Positions 54,580 to 64,000 of a stretch of 64,000 bases of DNA are shown piece after piece; position 1 is the first letter of the stretch, and each line of letters opens with the position of its first letter. Made by a program: the position numbers and the translations under genes. The DNA comes from Arion vulgaris (taxonomy: Eukaryota > Mollusca > Gastropoda > Stylommatophora > Arionidae), in contig CM036753.1 of NCBI GenBank assembly GCA_020796225.1, positions 79,133,441-79,197,440 of the forward strand. Reading direction: 5' to 3'. The notes beneath the pieces were generated by a model. That model was given only the letters and a program-made list of their open reading frames with translations. It ran no database searches and was not told where the DNA came from.

Positions 54580-55320
54580 AGAATAGTGTTTGTAATAATA
54601 GTGGTTATAATAGACGATGACATCAATACCAGAATCTCTCTTAACGCTAGCAGCACTATCGGCAATCTACATAGAAATGTCTGGCACAGATGTGGTATTG
54701 GCCAAGTCACAAAACTGAAGGTATATCGAGCTGTCATGCTCCCAGTCCTTCTTCACGCGTGCGAAACTTGAACTGTATATCAGCGACACGCAAGGAAGCT
54801 AAACCACTTTCACACAGTCTGCCTCAGAAAAATAATTAATATAAAATGGCAGGATATGATTGCAGACACAAAGGTCCTAAAACGAGCAGCTCTCTCCAGC
54901 ATCGGTACAATCTTGATGCAGTCCCAGACAAGATGGGCAGGACTTGTAGCTCGAATGCCGGATAGCAGAATACCCAAACGACTCTTGTATGGTGAGCTGC
55001 ATAGCGGTAAAAGTTCACAGGGTGGTCAGAAAAATCGATTCAAAGACACAAGAACTTGATGAAATCCTTTAACATAGATATCGACAACTGGGAGAATGTT
55101 GCTCAAGACAGGTCAGCCTGGTGCGCACGCCTTTGACACTGTTCTTAGGCCTGCGAGACAGGTAGAACAGCCCAGATGGAACAAAAAACGTCAAGCTAGA
55201 AAAGCAGTAAAACTCCCCACAAGTGCAAATATATTTTGCCCACACTGTACAAGAACATTTTCAGCCCGCATCGGGCTCACTAGTCATCTACGCATACACA
55301 GACAAATATAATGTAAAAAC
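54580..55320 (+). mobile_element. LINE-H 3' end with C-terminal C2H2 finger
   Basis: Blocks: INTRISLNASSTIGNLHRNV, VYRAVMLPVLLHACET (thumb, 54719-54769), DTKVLKRAALSSIGTILMQS, QTRWAGLVARMPD, LLYGELHSGK, GGQKNRFKDT, DRSAWCARL, and at 55230-55307 a clear Cys2-His2 finger (CPHCTRTFSARIGLTSHLRI, then H). Two or three frameshifts separate the blocks. The finger probably binds nucleic acid in the retrotransposition complex; that role is inferred. Confidence 0.9.
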
Positions 55321-55745
55321 ATTCCCTTGGATGAAAATTGCGGTCATCATCGCCCGTGATGGACGAGCATCAGTGTTTGTGTCTAAAGATGGAATTACAC
55401 TGAGATACTGTAAGATTGATAAAAGCTTTAGTTACCGCCATGATTTCCATAACGAAACTGCTTGTATTCACGGCAAAACAACCACTGTCTTCCTTCACAA
55501 CATCTCCTCTGACTTGAGTAGTGAGAGTCCATGAGCTCTGCACGTGTCGAATCACTACCCATGTATGTAAAGTAAATGATTGTAAAATCTTCAGATGATT
55601 TCTCAGAAATGTACGCCTGAACTTCTGCTTCTATAATCACTTGGTTTTCTTGTTTGCACTTTGTATCAAGTTCGATATATAATGAAAATGATGTATTAAT
55701 TCATGTCGATATTTGCATCCATTCTTCATCGGGTTCAATGGCTTC
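55321..55745. other. Unassigned DNA
   Basis: Short open frames on both strands (55223-55534 plus, 55428-55640 minus) show no family I know. Confidence 0.4.
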
Positions 55746-56345
55746 AAGTGAACACACCTGTTGAATACAGTCCTCGGACTGACCGATCCACGATGTTCCT
55801 CTTTTAACCCTTTTTCCTTTTTGTCTCTTTATTTTATGTGTCAGCAGTGACTCGAAGGTATGCCGGCACGGCACATCCTTGTTCTGTCTTCCATAGTAGG
55901 ATAATCAAGAAGGTAACGCATCGCCCTGCAAGACGAGTCTTTAGTGCACCCAAGTATTCTGTGCATAACCTCATTCTATATTATTTCCAGTCATTTTATC
56001 GAACTATGGCTGAGAGTCAGAATCTTCAGAGCAAACTCAATCACAGACAGGTCCAGACCCATGTATAATAGACAAATATGGCGCTGCTCACAATTTGTCA
56101 TAGACATTACCCTCATCTTAATTATACCCTTCCTAGCCTTCATTATCACATGGTCTATGTGTTCTGTAAAAGCAAGACTTTGATCAAACCACACCCACTG
56201 TATTTCATTGCCCGAGATGTCTCAACCACTTCCAAACACAAAATCACACCAAACACAAAATCACAATTGGTATTATAGTATTGACGATACTGTTGTTCAT
56301 AGAAAACTCTGTCAATCGCTGCTTTTGTGGAGTCGACCAATGCTC
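55746..56345 (-). mobile_element. LINE-K fragment, Jockey/CR1-like RT C-terminal part
   Basis: Minus strand: WFDQSLAFTEHIDHVIMKAR, KGIIKMRVMSMTNCEQRHIC, LLYMGLDLSVIEFALKILTL, then frame changes, ILGCTKDSSCRAMRYLLDYP and TMEDRTRMCRAG. This is the thumb and tail of a Jockey or CR1-type LINE and differs from the FGH...RGRPRKRW tails elsewhere. Stops and frameshifts make it a dead copy; the palm is absent. Confidence 0.82.
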
Positions 56346-57934
56346 CTGCTTCCCTGCACCACCGACTTATGAGTTCGTGTTCTGGCTGAGTCTACACCAC
56401 TGACTTATGAGTTTGCGTTCTGGCTGAAAGTTTCACACTGCTTTGGTCGCTTCCTGACGTCTAACATACTATATCGCGTTCTGCTTATATGCAATTTTCC
56501 TACCCTTACCTGTGATCTGCACTTTTGTGATTCTCACAGTATACGCGTTGAACAACAAATGAGATAATGGTGACCACTGTGATAAACAAAGATGTATTAT
56601 TGTTGTTATTATTGAAGTCCAGTTGCTATACTTAACTCTACCTTTCGCTGGAAGTGGGCCGCAAAGATTCAACGGAAGAAAAATGGGCTGATATTTAGTA
56701 CAGTCAACTGAACCATTACATTTAAAATCTATTATATGCTTCTTCAAGCTCAATTGCATCAGCTCATGTCTCAATGCTTGAGTTCAAAAACCGTCACAGA
56801 CATCATGGATAAAAAACGCAGCGTTACGCCATGTATTTCTTTCTATATGAATGATGTCCTTCAAGGGTAGGTGGAAGGAGACAAAACCTCTCTAGTTGGC
56901 AGGATATTTTCCCGTAGAATATTTTCTCCAGCAAATTGACTCTAAATGGTGATTACACGATATTCATGAATTTGTGTACGGTCTCTACCAGTCTTTGTCA
57001 GAGGCACCAGATAGCTATGCAACCATTCTTCCTTGACTATCGCAATGTTTTTTGTTGCAGATACCAGCAAGTTCTTCCAACTCCACATCAGATAACTTGC
57101 CAATGTCAACATACCGTAGGTTATACGGGACCTGATGCTCTTTTTTTTGCTCGCGGTACCGCATCCTTCATTTCAACCATTTTAAGCAAATCATTATCGT
57201 CAATTTCCTATTTTTGACATTTATTTACAATGGTTTCTCTGGCAGCATTTCACCCTACCATATATTTCTGGTCACAATAACATGTATGTACAGATGCTAC
57301 ATGTGTGGAATCGAAGCCTACATCGCATATACAAGGTACCGCAAATAAGGATATGGGGACTTCCCATCTGTCTCGTTTGGACCTGAATGGATCTAATTTA
57401 AGATATAATATAAAACAGAACGGGTTATCCATTAAATATATTTAATTTTTCAGGCAATAAATGTCGATTTCTTTATATCCTTTTCGAATAAACTTAGCCT
57501 AGTCAAAATGTCTGTTTTAAAAAGCTGTAACCATAACATTGAGATATGTATGCCAATAAAATAAATGTCAAGCCAGCAATCCACTCTATACACAAACACT
57601 GGCAATAATTTAAACATCGCTAAACATCGCCGGATCGAAGGGAGATAACTATGCAAATAGATCATACCTTTATTATGAAACTTCCTTCCATATCACAATA
57701 ACATTGTATTATTACTATGTCCGGCGTGTCTAGGTACACAGTGACATAGCATGAATTTGTTTTGGTCCAGAGGATACAGTAGAGATTAACTTAATACTAT
57801 ACAGGTTTTGGGAAATGATAGCAGAACTGTCCCCCCAAGCTCCCTACTCCTGTCTCACATATAGAGTCTAGTAAATTGCAGATAAAACGAACTGAAGATA
57901 TCGTCATTGACATCTGATCCTACACCTCATCATT
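56346..57934. other. Unassigned DNA, 1.6 kb
   Basis: A short minus-strand stretch near 57140-56990 translates without stops for about 40 codons (PYNLRYVDIGKLSDVELEEL and on), but I cannot assign it. No tandem repeat or TIR was recognised elsewhere in the stretch. Confidence 0.35.
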
Positions 57935-58029
57935 CTTCTTCTTGGAACGCTCCATATCGACCATTTGTTAACCACTCTTGTGATTTGTATGTGATCTGAG
58001 CCTAAGAGCGATTGTACGTTGTGCCAGTT

Positions 58030-58262
58030 TAAAGGGTTTTAAAGCCGAAGGATTGACTTCATTGCACCGGGTTTTACTCCATATGGCTCGGTCCCTCTCC
58101 ACAGAAATGGCACGCCACCTGCTGAGAGTATTGTAGCTCCGGCAACAATCCTAGGGTCTCTGGAAAAAATGCACTCGTGAACAGAAGGCCGCGGTCCGGA
58201 TTCGAACCCACGACCTTCGACTCGCAAGGCAAAGGGCTTAACCACTCAGCCATAGAGACCCC
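58030..58262 (-). mobile_element. SINE-6 copy, minus strand, nested in SINE-2
   Basis: On the minus strand: tctatggctgagtggttaag (A box), gtcgtgggttcgaatccgga (B box), agagaccctaggattgttgc, actctcagcaggtggcgtgc, gagccatatggagtaaaacc, ending ccttcggctttaaaaccctt and taa. Both boxes are good matches to pol III promoter elements. Confidence 0.92.
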
Positions 58263-58299
58263 CAAACGGATACGTCCCTGGGTGGGCATGAAATATTAG

Positions 58300-58369
58300 T
58301 AAGTCCATCCCTGGCGGGATTCGAACCCGCGACCTCTGGATTAGAAGTCCAGCGCGCTATCCACTGGCT
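58300..58369 (-). mobile_element. tRNA-Arg(UCU)-like sequence upstream of SINE-6
   Basis: The minus strand reads gccagtggatagcgcgctgg, acttctaatccagaggtcgc, gggttcgaatcccgccaggg. D-stem, anticodon arm (loop cttctaa, anticodon TCT) and T-arm are intact. The normal 5' acceptor half is missing, because the copy begins at the D-stem and SINE-2 sequence (ctacttgta) precedes it. It is therefore a tRNA-derived SINE monomer or pseudo-tRNA rather than a working gene. With SINE-6 it may form a dimeric SINE. Confidence 0.75.
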
Positions 58370-58744
58370 ACAAGTAGGCCAGCACATCCGATTTATGCGA
58401 TACTTTTTATTTACTAGGGTAGCTTCCATAGGCCCTTACCTCAGTCGCACCTAACGACATGCCCTGTAGATCGCAGTGTTACTATTCTTTATTCCACTTG
58501 AGGGTCCCGGCCCCCCACTGGCGATCTCATCATCTAAATTCAAACATATGTTGACATGTTCTTGATAACGAGAATATTCTACAAGAATAACTAGACGAAT
58601 CCGTAGCGACTGTCCATGCTATGTCACTCAAATCACACACTCTGCACTATCAAATATAATGAACTATCATTAAGATTACAAAAGTACGATGCCCTGGAAA
58701 AAACAACAATGGATTCCAGGAGATCCAGGATCGACAAAATGTCA

Positions 58745-58998
58745 GAATAATAAATTTTCCTTTTAATTCAAACTCATACCATAGAAGTAGAGAGTTCAGA
58801 CAAGATATTTGTCCAAGAATAAATTTCAAACTCATACCATAGAAGTAGAGAGTTCAGACAAGATATTTGTCCAAGAATGAATCAAACTCATACCATAGAA
58901 GTAGAGAGTTCAGACAAGATATTTGTCCAAGAATGAATTCAAACTCATACCATAGAAGTAGAGAGTTCAGACAAGATATTTGTCCAAGAATGAATTGA
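58745..58998. repeat. About 57-60-bp tandem array, four copies
   Basis: Unit: tcaaactcataccatagaag, tagagagttcagacaagata, tttgtccaagaatga. Copies are nearly identical; spacing varies by a few bases. Confidence 0.93.
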
Positions 58999-58999
58999 A

Positions 59000-59390
59000 A
59001 CGTGAATTGCGGAATTGTGAATGTGGGTTTTCCATGGCTTGAGATATTCAAATATTCATGTTCATCAATCATCGCTTCACAGAATGTTAACTTTTTTATT
59101 TTCGAATTTTTGTTTTCTTTAAAGTACTAACAAATATAAATCTTTCATTAGATTGCCGGTTTGCATTTTTAGGTTGATTTTTACGTCCTTTAAGATATGC
59201 CACGATTTTCATTTTTCATAATCTCAACTCCTTACTACGATCTGTCCTATATTTGAACGTTTGATGACGTCAAATATTGTGGAAAATCACCCCTACATGA
59301 AATAAGTCAGCCTGACAGCTATGTAATGCATATTTAAACGCATCCAGATTGTGTCAACGTAATGTCGATTAAACCAACGCCAACGTGTGC
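59000..59390. other. Mostly unassigned; possible SINE-4 3' scrap
   Basis: At about 59185-59215 the text tttttacgtcctttaagata then tgccacgattttcat resembles the SINE-4 end (gtcctgtaaaggatatgcca plus agattttcat at 16680). Otherwise nothing. Confidence 0.35.
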
Positions 59391-59642
59391 TCCCGGTGCC
59401 TGCAAAGGAAGCAAAGAATAGTAACATTGCGATCTACAAGGCATGTCGTAAGAGGTGACTGAGGTAGGGGCCTAGGGAAGCTGCCCTATTAAATAAAAAG
59501 CGTCTCAGAAATCGGATCTGCTGGCCTACTTGTGAGCGCATAACTGGCACAACGTGCAATCCCTCTTAGGCTCAGATCACATACAAATCACTAAGAGTTG
59601 TTTAACAAGTAGTCTATTAGGAGCGTATGAGGAAGAAGAAGA
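59391..59642 (+). mobile_element. SINE-2 copy, plus strand
   Basis: gcaaagaatagtaacattgc, gatctacaaggcatgtcgta, agaggtgactgaggtagggg, tctgctggcctacttgtgag, aactggcacaacgtgcaatc, ctcttaggctcagatcacat, ending aggaagaagaagatt. Well preserved; useful as a reference copy. Confidence 0.92.
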
Positions 59643-60340
59643 TTAAACCGAAAAACAAAACTTTCGTTAAATTCTGAGGATATATATATATAGATGAAAA
59701 CATGTGATCCTTCTGAAAACACACAAATTTCCATTCGATTACATGAAAAAAAAAAATGTAAGGGAATGTTGACTGGCAATTGCTGCGAAGTTTAAACTAT
59801 TTCATCAAATTAATTGTTTTCTCGCATTTTTTATTCGGACGTTAAATATTTTCTGCTTCACTTCTTTCTTTTCTTTGCATGCTACTTGTTCATGCCATTT
59901 AATACCATTGTTATGCTTCATTAACCAAGTCGGAACAATTATTCGCTAAATACTGAAGGCACATTAGCGTAAATATATAAATACTGACATGGCAACACCT
60001 AACAAGGAGTCAATAATGGGGTTTTATTATGATGTGTGATTGAAATCTATTTACGATTATACTTTTGTCCTTCTTAACCCACACAAATTTGCTTGAAATC
60101 GTCATGTTCTGGATCACTGTGATCGTGTGGAGGGAGGAAGGTGTATTTTGTTTGACCAACTGTTCACGATGGGGATGGGATCAAAACCACTGCGATTTAC
60201 TTTAATACAAGCATTTTGAGACTTGTCGACCCGAGATCCGTTTTGGTCTGAAACAAATGTCACTCCCACTGTGAACTTGCGTCCTAGAGACATGTACACT
60301 AAGCCCCATAAGGAATATGCTCAAGTAGCTCTAAAGATAT
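59643..60340. other. Unassigned AT-rich DNA
   Basis: No feature recognised apart from short A and AT runs. Confidence 0.45.
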
Positions 60341-60341
60341 A

Positions 60342-60385
<44 letters not shown>
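60341..60385. repeat. (TG)n(TA)n microsatellite
   Basis: gtgtgtgtgtatatatatat and further TA repeats, directly preceding MITE-1 copy c. Confidence 0.95.
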
Positions 60386-60548
60386 CAGTGGCGGCTCGTG
60401 ATCATTTTTGTTGGTGGGACCAGACAAATTTTTCCGGATAAATCATGGTTTTTGGTAGCTATATTTTAATTTATAAAATAATAAATACACTTTATACATT
60501 ATTTTTGGTGGGCCCGGCCCCACTGACCGTTAATGACGAGCCGCACTG
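60386..60548. mobile_element. MITE-1 copy c (hAT-like), best preserved
   Basis: 163 bp. Left end cagtggcggctcgtgat; right end atgacgagccgcactg, inverted relative to it. It landed in a TA repeat (flanks tatatata and atatatat), so the 8-bp duplication cannot be proved here. The interior matches copies a and b in reverse orientation (aaatcatggtttttgg, ttatttttggtgggcccggc). Confidence 0.92.
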
Positions 60549-60919
60549 ATATATATATTGTTTCTCTAGCGGAATACGATAGTAAATAAAGAGCTTTTAA
60601 AACGAAATAAACTGAGCATCATTTCAGATCATTATTAAAAAAAGGAGACGAAGGTCAATTGGGCAATGCATATCGTTTAAATGACTGTACTGGCATTGAC
60701 TAGAACATATCTCTGTGACTAGCAGAAGGGAAAATAAGGCATAGACGTCGAAATGAAACAAGGAAGAAAGTTGAAAGAGGGTTGAACGATTAGGATATGG
60801 CGTGGGAAGCCATTAATAGATATGCGAGAGAATGTCAACATTGAAAATCATATTAGGTTGCATCAAGTCTCCACCGACGTCTTTGTCTAAGCAGAACGCT
60901 GTCAATATCAAGAAAAGAA
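60549..60919. other. Unassigned DNA
   Basis: No feature recognised. Confidence 0.45.
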
Positions 60920-61230
60920 GTTGAGAAATGAAGACATCAGGACAAAAGTGGGTGCAACATCATTACTGTACGTCAGCAAGAAACAACAACTTAAATGGTT
61001 AAGCCACATAAGCAGATTACCAACAGACATTTCTTGCGCCTCAAAGACCAATGTTGCTTCGCTACAGTAGATACAAATCAAAAGACCGTCCACACAAACG
61101 GTGGAGCTCAAAAATAACAGAGGAGATGACAAATACTATTTACGAAGCGCACACAAAAGCCCGTTCTATAAACCTATTCTTATCCTGACGCTGTGGTGAA
61201 AAACAGAATTAACGAGGGGAAAACAAAAAG
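60920..61230 (+). mobile_element. LINE-C 3' end
   Basis: aagttgagaaatgaagacat, agcaagaaacaacaacttaa, tggttaagccacataagcag, gctcaaaaataacagaggag, gcgcacacaaaagcccgttc, cctgacgctgtggtgaaaaa. The same family as 24660-25325, with stops and frameshifts. Confidence 0.88.
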
Positions 61231-61589
61231 ATGTCTCCAGCGGGACACTAAGAAGATAGATATATATATATAATACTTGCTAATCAGTCAAAAATATAGG
61301 TTCTTTCGAAAACATAAACTAGACAATTTCTAAGTCGAAAACATATGTAATTTATCTGTTTTAGTCCAGTTTTCATGTTCTTAATAATGGAAGATGTCAT
61401 GTTATTATACACGATTCGTCTAATACCTTTCAAGCAATAATCAAAGTTTTCTATTTTAAAATTGTTAGCTAAATTAAAGCCATCAATTCTTTCACGCTAA
61501 CCTCATTAATGCAACTAAACTTTAAGCGAAATATAATTACACAAATTCAAGTTCGTGATGTATATTAATTTGTTTTAATGTTGTTATTT
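61231..61589. other. Unassigned AT-rich DNA
   Basis: No feature recognised. Confidence 0.45.
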
Positions 61590-61760
61590 CAGCTAGTTCT
61601 TATCAACAAAGTTAACCACTCTGTGTTTAACGTAGTTTGCGCCAAGATCCTGAGTACAGTGTGTTCCATTTCGACCCCTACTTTATGTAGGAAAGTCACA
61701 TTCAAATTTCGACCAAGAGTGATACTTGAATTTGTCTGATCTAACATACTACGACATATT
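61590..61760 (-). mobile_element. Diverged SINE-1-like copy related to the 33-kb array
   Basis: The plus strand reads agttcttatcaacaaagtta, accactctgtgtttaacgta, gtttgcgccaagatcctgag, and later catactacgacatattcag, which resembles the cctcttacgacatgca core. The first part matches the unit of the 33201-34155 array (aagttaaccaatctttgtag, tttgtgtcgaggacg), so it looks like a dispersed relative of the array's source. Confidence 0.55.
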
Positions 61761-61794
61761 CAGTTCGCTCTGACGATGAATGTCATTCAATCTC

Positions 61795-61880
61795 TAATTA
61801 TTGCTTCTTAACCACTAATTGCAGAGTATATATGATCTGAGCCAAGAGCATATGCATGATTTGCCATTATTTATGACGCG
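61795..61880 (-). mobile_element. SINE-2 3' fragment, diverged
   Basis: ttcttaaccactaattgcag, tatatatgatctgagccaag, agcatatgcatgatttgcca: the same order as the SINE-2 3' half. Confidence 0.6.
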
Positions 61881-63086
61881 GTGAGGTCATTTTGGACAAG
61901 GAACATTTTTTACCTTTTTGGGTCAAGTACTGTTTTTGTTGTTCCCATAGAATTTTGAATTTTCAGACTTTATTTTCAGTAAGGATGTAGAAACCTTGAA
62001 CACAGAAATTGTATATTTATATCAACAGTATTGGCAGGACCAGTCTGCAGGCTGTAATTGTACATATCTCTGTTTTTCTTTCCAGTCACCAGCACACGAA
62101 CATCTGACGTAAACAGAGTCAAGAGATTCCGCTACAACCAACCAGACTGACTTTGTGTTACATGACTTTATACATACAGATGGATTTTATAGCACGATTG
62201 TCGGAACCAGCATATCGGTCACTTGCACATCTTCTGTGCCGATTATCGATCTCTAGACGTCGACCATTAGATCTGTATAGACGAAGCCACTTTAGGATGT
62301 CAGCTGTTGTACGAACACATTTCCTACTATTCAAAACTGCGCTAGTACTACTAACTAACTTCACTGATTCACTACCGGGTTTTTTTCGCCTCTGGACGGA
62401 ATTATTTTTTACTTTCCAAAATATTGCAACATACTTTAGCTAAACTAAAATATTGTTTCTAAATATGATTTAAAGTTTAACGTATTATATATCAAATTAT
62501 AGATAAATGAATGTACTTTCATAAAATATTATTGTGTCCAAAAATATAATGTTGTGATGACTATGCTTGAAAAATATTAGCATGTATTAAAAAACTAATG
62601 AAATTGGGAGAACGAAAATCCAACTTTTTCAAGGGACTTTGATGAACATTATATGGAATAAATCAATCTAACTGCTCTCTTTATATATGTAATCCATTTA
62701 TGAATACACAAACTTAAGAAAATAGGTGAAGGAATGTATGGTTTATTAACTGTTTACAAAGTAGCATCATGAACATTCATAAAAATCGCTAGTTTTTTAC
62801 GGTCACAGGGTATCCTAAAATGATTGATAAACTCCGTTTCAATTCGAATTCTAGCATAAACCATGCTGCTATGTATTAGTTATCGTTTACACATCACTTC
62901 TAAGTAGTTTCCAGTTAATATAAATTTTCAATCGGAATAAAAAATAATAAAAACTCAACAAAATAGTAATCGTCTTTTGAGCGACGCATCGTCCAGGCAG
63001 ATAAGAAATAGTTACACTTGAGTGTTCCACGGTATGGAATCAGTTCATGGTGGCTTCCCTTCTATCCGTACCCGCTATGTTAGACT
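61881..63086. other. Unassigned AT-rich DNA, 1.2 kb
   Basis: A pyrimidine tract plus ag (tttttctttccag, about 62073-62085) looks like a splice acceptor, but the following frame closes quickly. No gene called. Confidence 0.4.
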
Positions 63087-63331
63087 AAATTAATTGCATA
63101 TCCTTTACAGGACTTTGTGCATCAACCCAAGTTTTTAAGGCTGTTTGTGATTTTTCTAGGCATTATTACGGTCAGTAGTTTGCCATTGCTTTCTGAACGG
63201 GTGGTGTCATCGCCCTTTTGTAAAACTCCACGTGAAACAATTTGTAACCAAACTATCCGCAGCGTGATTCGAACTCAGAACGTCGGAGTTAATAGACTGA
63301 GTCACTATCCCCTAAGCCACAGACGCCACCT
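63087..63331 (-). mobile_element. SINE-5 copy with 8-bp target duplication
   Basis: Flanked by tgttagac at 63079-63086 and 63332-63339. Minus strand: gtctgtggcttaggggatag (A box), ttctgagttcgaatcacgct (B box), gttcagaaagcaatggcaaa, ctactgaccgtaataatgcc, tagaaaaatcac and gtcctgtaaaggatatgcaa. It is longer than the 9590 copy by an internal 44-bp block. Confidence 0.92.
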
Positions 63332-63344
63332 TGTTAGACAGTAA

Positions 63345-63425
63345 TATGTTTCCAGGGCCATCACGTGGAGGTGGAGTAGGGGTCTTGGTCAGTGCTGGCT
63401 TCCTGACTTCCCCGCTGCCTTGTCA
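63345..63425 (-). repeat. R1-related fragment
   Basis: The minus strand reads actgaccaagacccctactc, cacctccacgtgatggccct, ggaaac, matching the conserved cctccacgtgg motif region of R1 at about 250-290 and 39160-39210. Confidence 0.6.
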
Positions 63426-63675
63426 ACTTATTTATTGCGTCTATGGCCACCTTGTTTTAATAAATATAAAGTTTTCAATTTTGTTTTAAACTCTGCACTT
63501 GCTAATAAATAGAGCAAACGAATGCCGTTTTTGTTATTTGTTGATTTGGAATAATTTGACATATTGACAGAGCGAGATTGATTGACAAACATACACTTTT
63601 ATGTATTATTTATAATCAAATTATTTCTAAACAATTTGTAATCACGCCATTCTAATAATTGTATTTTTTTTTCTG
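63426..63675. other. Unassigned AT-rich DNA
   Basis: No feature recognised. Confidence 0.45.
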
Positions 63676-63679
63676 CAGA

Positions 63680-63780
63680 TAAACGTACAAGACACAATGA
63701 CGTGTATGTACAAGACACAATGACGTGTGTAAGACCATGACTGTATGTACAAGACACAATGACGTGTATGTACAAGACAT
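63680..63780. repeat. About 23-bp tandem array, about four copies
   Basis: Unit: gtacaagacacaatgacgtg plus tat. One copy is shortened and altered (gtaagaccatgactgtat). Confidence 0.9.
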
Positions 63781-64000
63781 CTAGTATCCCGGCTCATGTA
63801 GGAAAATAACATCACATTTGTTTCATTCCTGTTGAAGAATTTCAAAAGTGGAACTATTTTAAGCCTTTACTTAGAAACAGGGGGAAAACATTGACACCTA
63901 CAGTAGATATGAGTGTAACCATTGACACAATGGTGCCGCCGATGGATGCAGGAGGTGGGGACACAACCACACAGTATATTCCTAGGAACTTGGGCCAAGA

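Larger units (their letters stand above)
57935..58520 (-). mobile_element. SINE-2 copy, split by a SINE-6 composite
   Basis: 3' half at 57935-58029: cttcttcttggaacgctcca, tgatttgtatgtgatctgag and ttgtgccagtt. 5' half at 58370-58520: acaagtaggccagcacatcc, tttatttactagggtagctt, gtcgcacctaacgacatgcc and the ccttgaggg..ccggccccc head. The two halves would join as gtgccagttacaagtaggcc, as in the intact copies. Confidence 0.9.

Noticed and set aside
58300..58369. A functional tRNA-Arg(UCU) gene
   Set aside because: The 5' acceptor half is absent (SINE-2 sequence occupies it), pairing with the 3' acceptor strand fails, and it lies next to a SINE-6 head inside a SINE-2.
62070..62450. A possible exon after a good polypyrimidine-AG acceptor
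   Set aside because: The frame following the AG closes within about ten codons, and the longer nearby frame has no known domain or donor site that I can support.

Overview
This window reads as repeat-dense, AT-rich, non-coding DNA from an invertebrate animal. No bacterial operons, no complete host gene and no convincing intact tRNA or rRNA gene were found. The mixture of many decayed non-LTR retrotransposon (LINE) tails, several SINE families with tRNA-like heads or GAA-type tails, and hAT and mariner-like MITEs is what I would expect of a lophotrochozoan genome, most likely a mollusc. The taxon is an inference from repeat style, not from a marker gene. Nearly every open frame longer than 60 codons is a fragment of a LINE polyprotein, a tandem repeat whose period is a multiple of three, or chance. 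Family names used here (LINE-A to K, SINE-1 to 6, MITE-1 to 5) are local labels.

Layout. 0-2.3 kb: a long GC-rich repeat (R1) and a related copy with a TATA box. 2.3-6.2 kb: a LINE tail and three tandem arrays, the last split by a TIR element. 6.3-9.8 kb: nested LINE fragments, including an RNase H LINE on the minus strand, then SINE-5 with an 11-bp target duplication. 10-13.3 kb: LINE-D split by an hAT MITE, and other LINE tails. 13.4-16.5 kb: LINE-A, an end-to-end but decayed 3.07-kb element with a 10-bp target duplication. 16.5-32 kb: SINEs, LINE tails, MITEs and long unassigned stretches. 33.2-34.2 kb: a 54/63-bp minisatellite. 35-46 kb: LINE tails, the second R1 copy and SINEs. 46.6-52.4 kb: a recent duplication of about 3.75 kb carrying the 3' end of an RNase H LINE (with 88-bp monomers made from that end) and LINE-B, the best preserved reverse transcriptase here. 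52.4-64 kb: more LINE tails, including a zinc-finger LINE, a nested SINE composite, MITE-1 and SINEs.

How the parts relate. The LINEs supply the retrotransposition machinery type (AP-like endonuclease plus reverse transcriptase, some with RNase H or a terminal C2H2 finger), but every copy is broken. SINE-1 and SINE-2 end in GAA-type tails, and their 5' domain is shared with the true 5' end of LINE-A. This suggests they are LINE-derived short elements rather than classical tRNA SINEs. SINE-4 and SINE-5 share body and tail behind different tRNA-like heads. Five kinds of TIR element are present; three have 8-bp duplications (hAT-like) and two have TA duplications. Several insertions are nested, so relative ages can be read directly.
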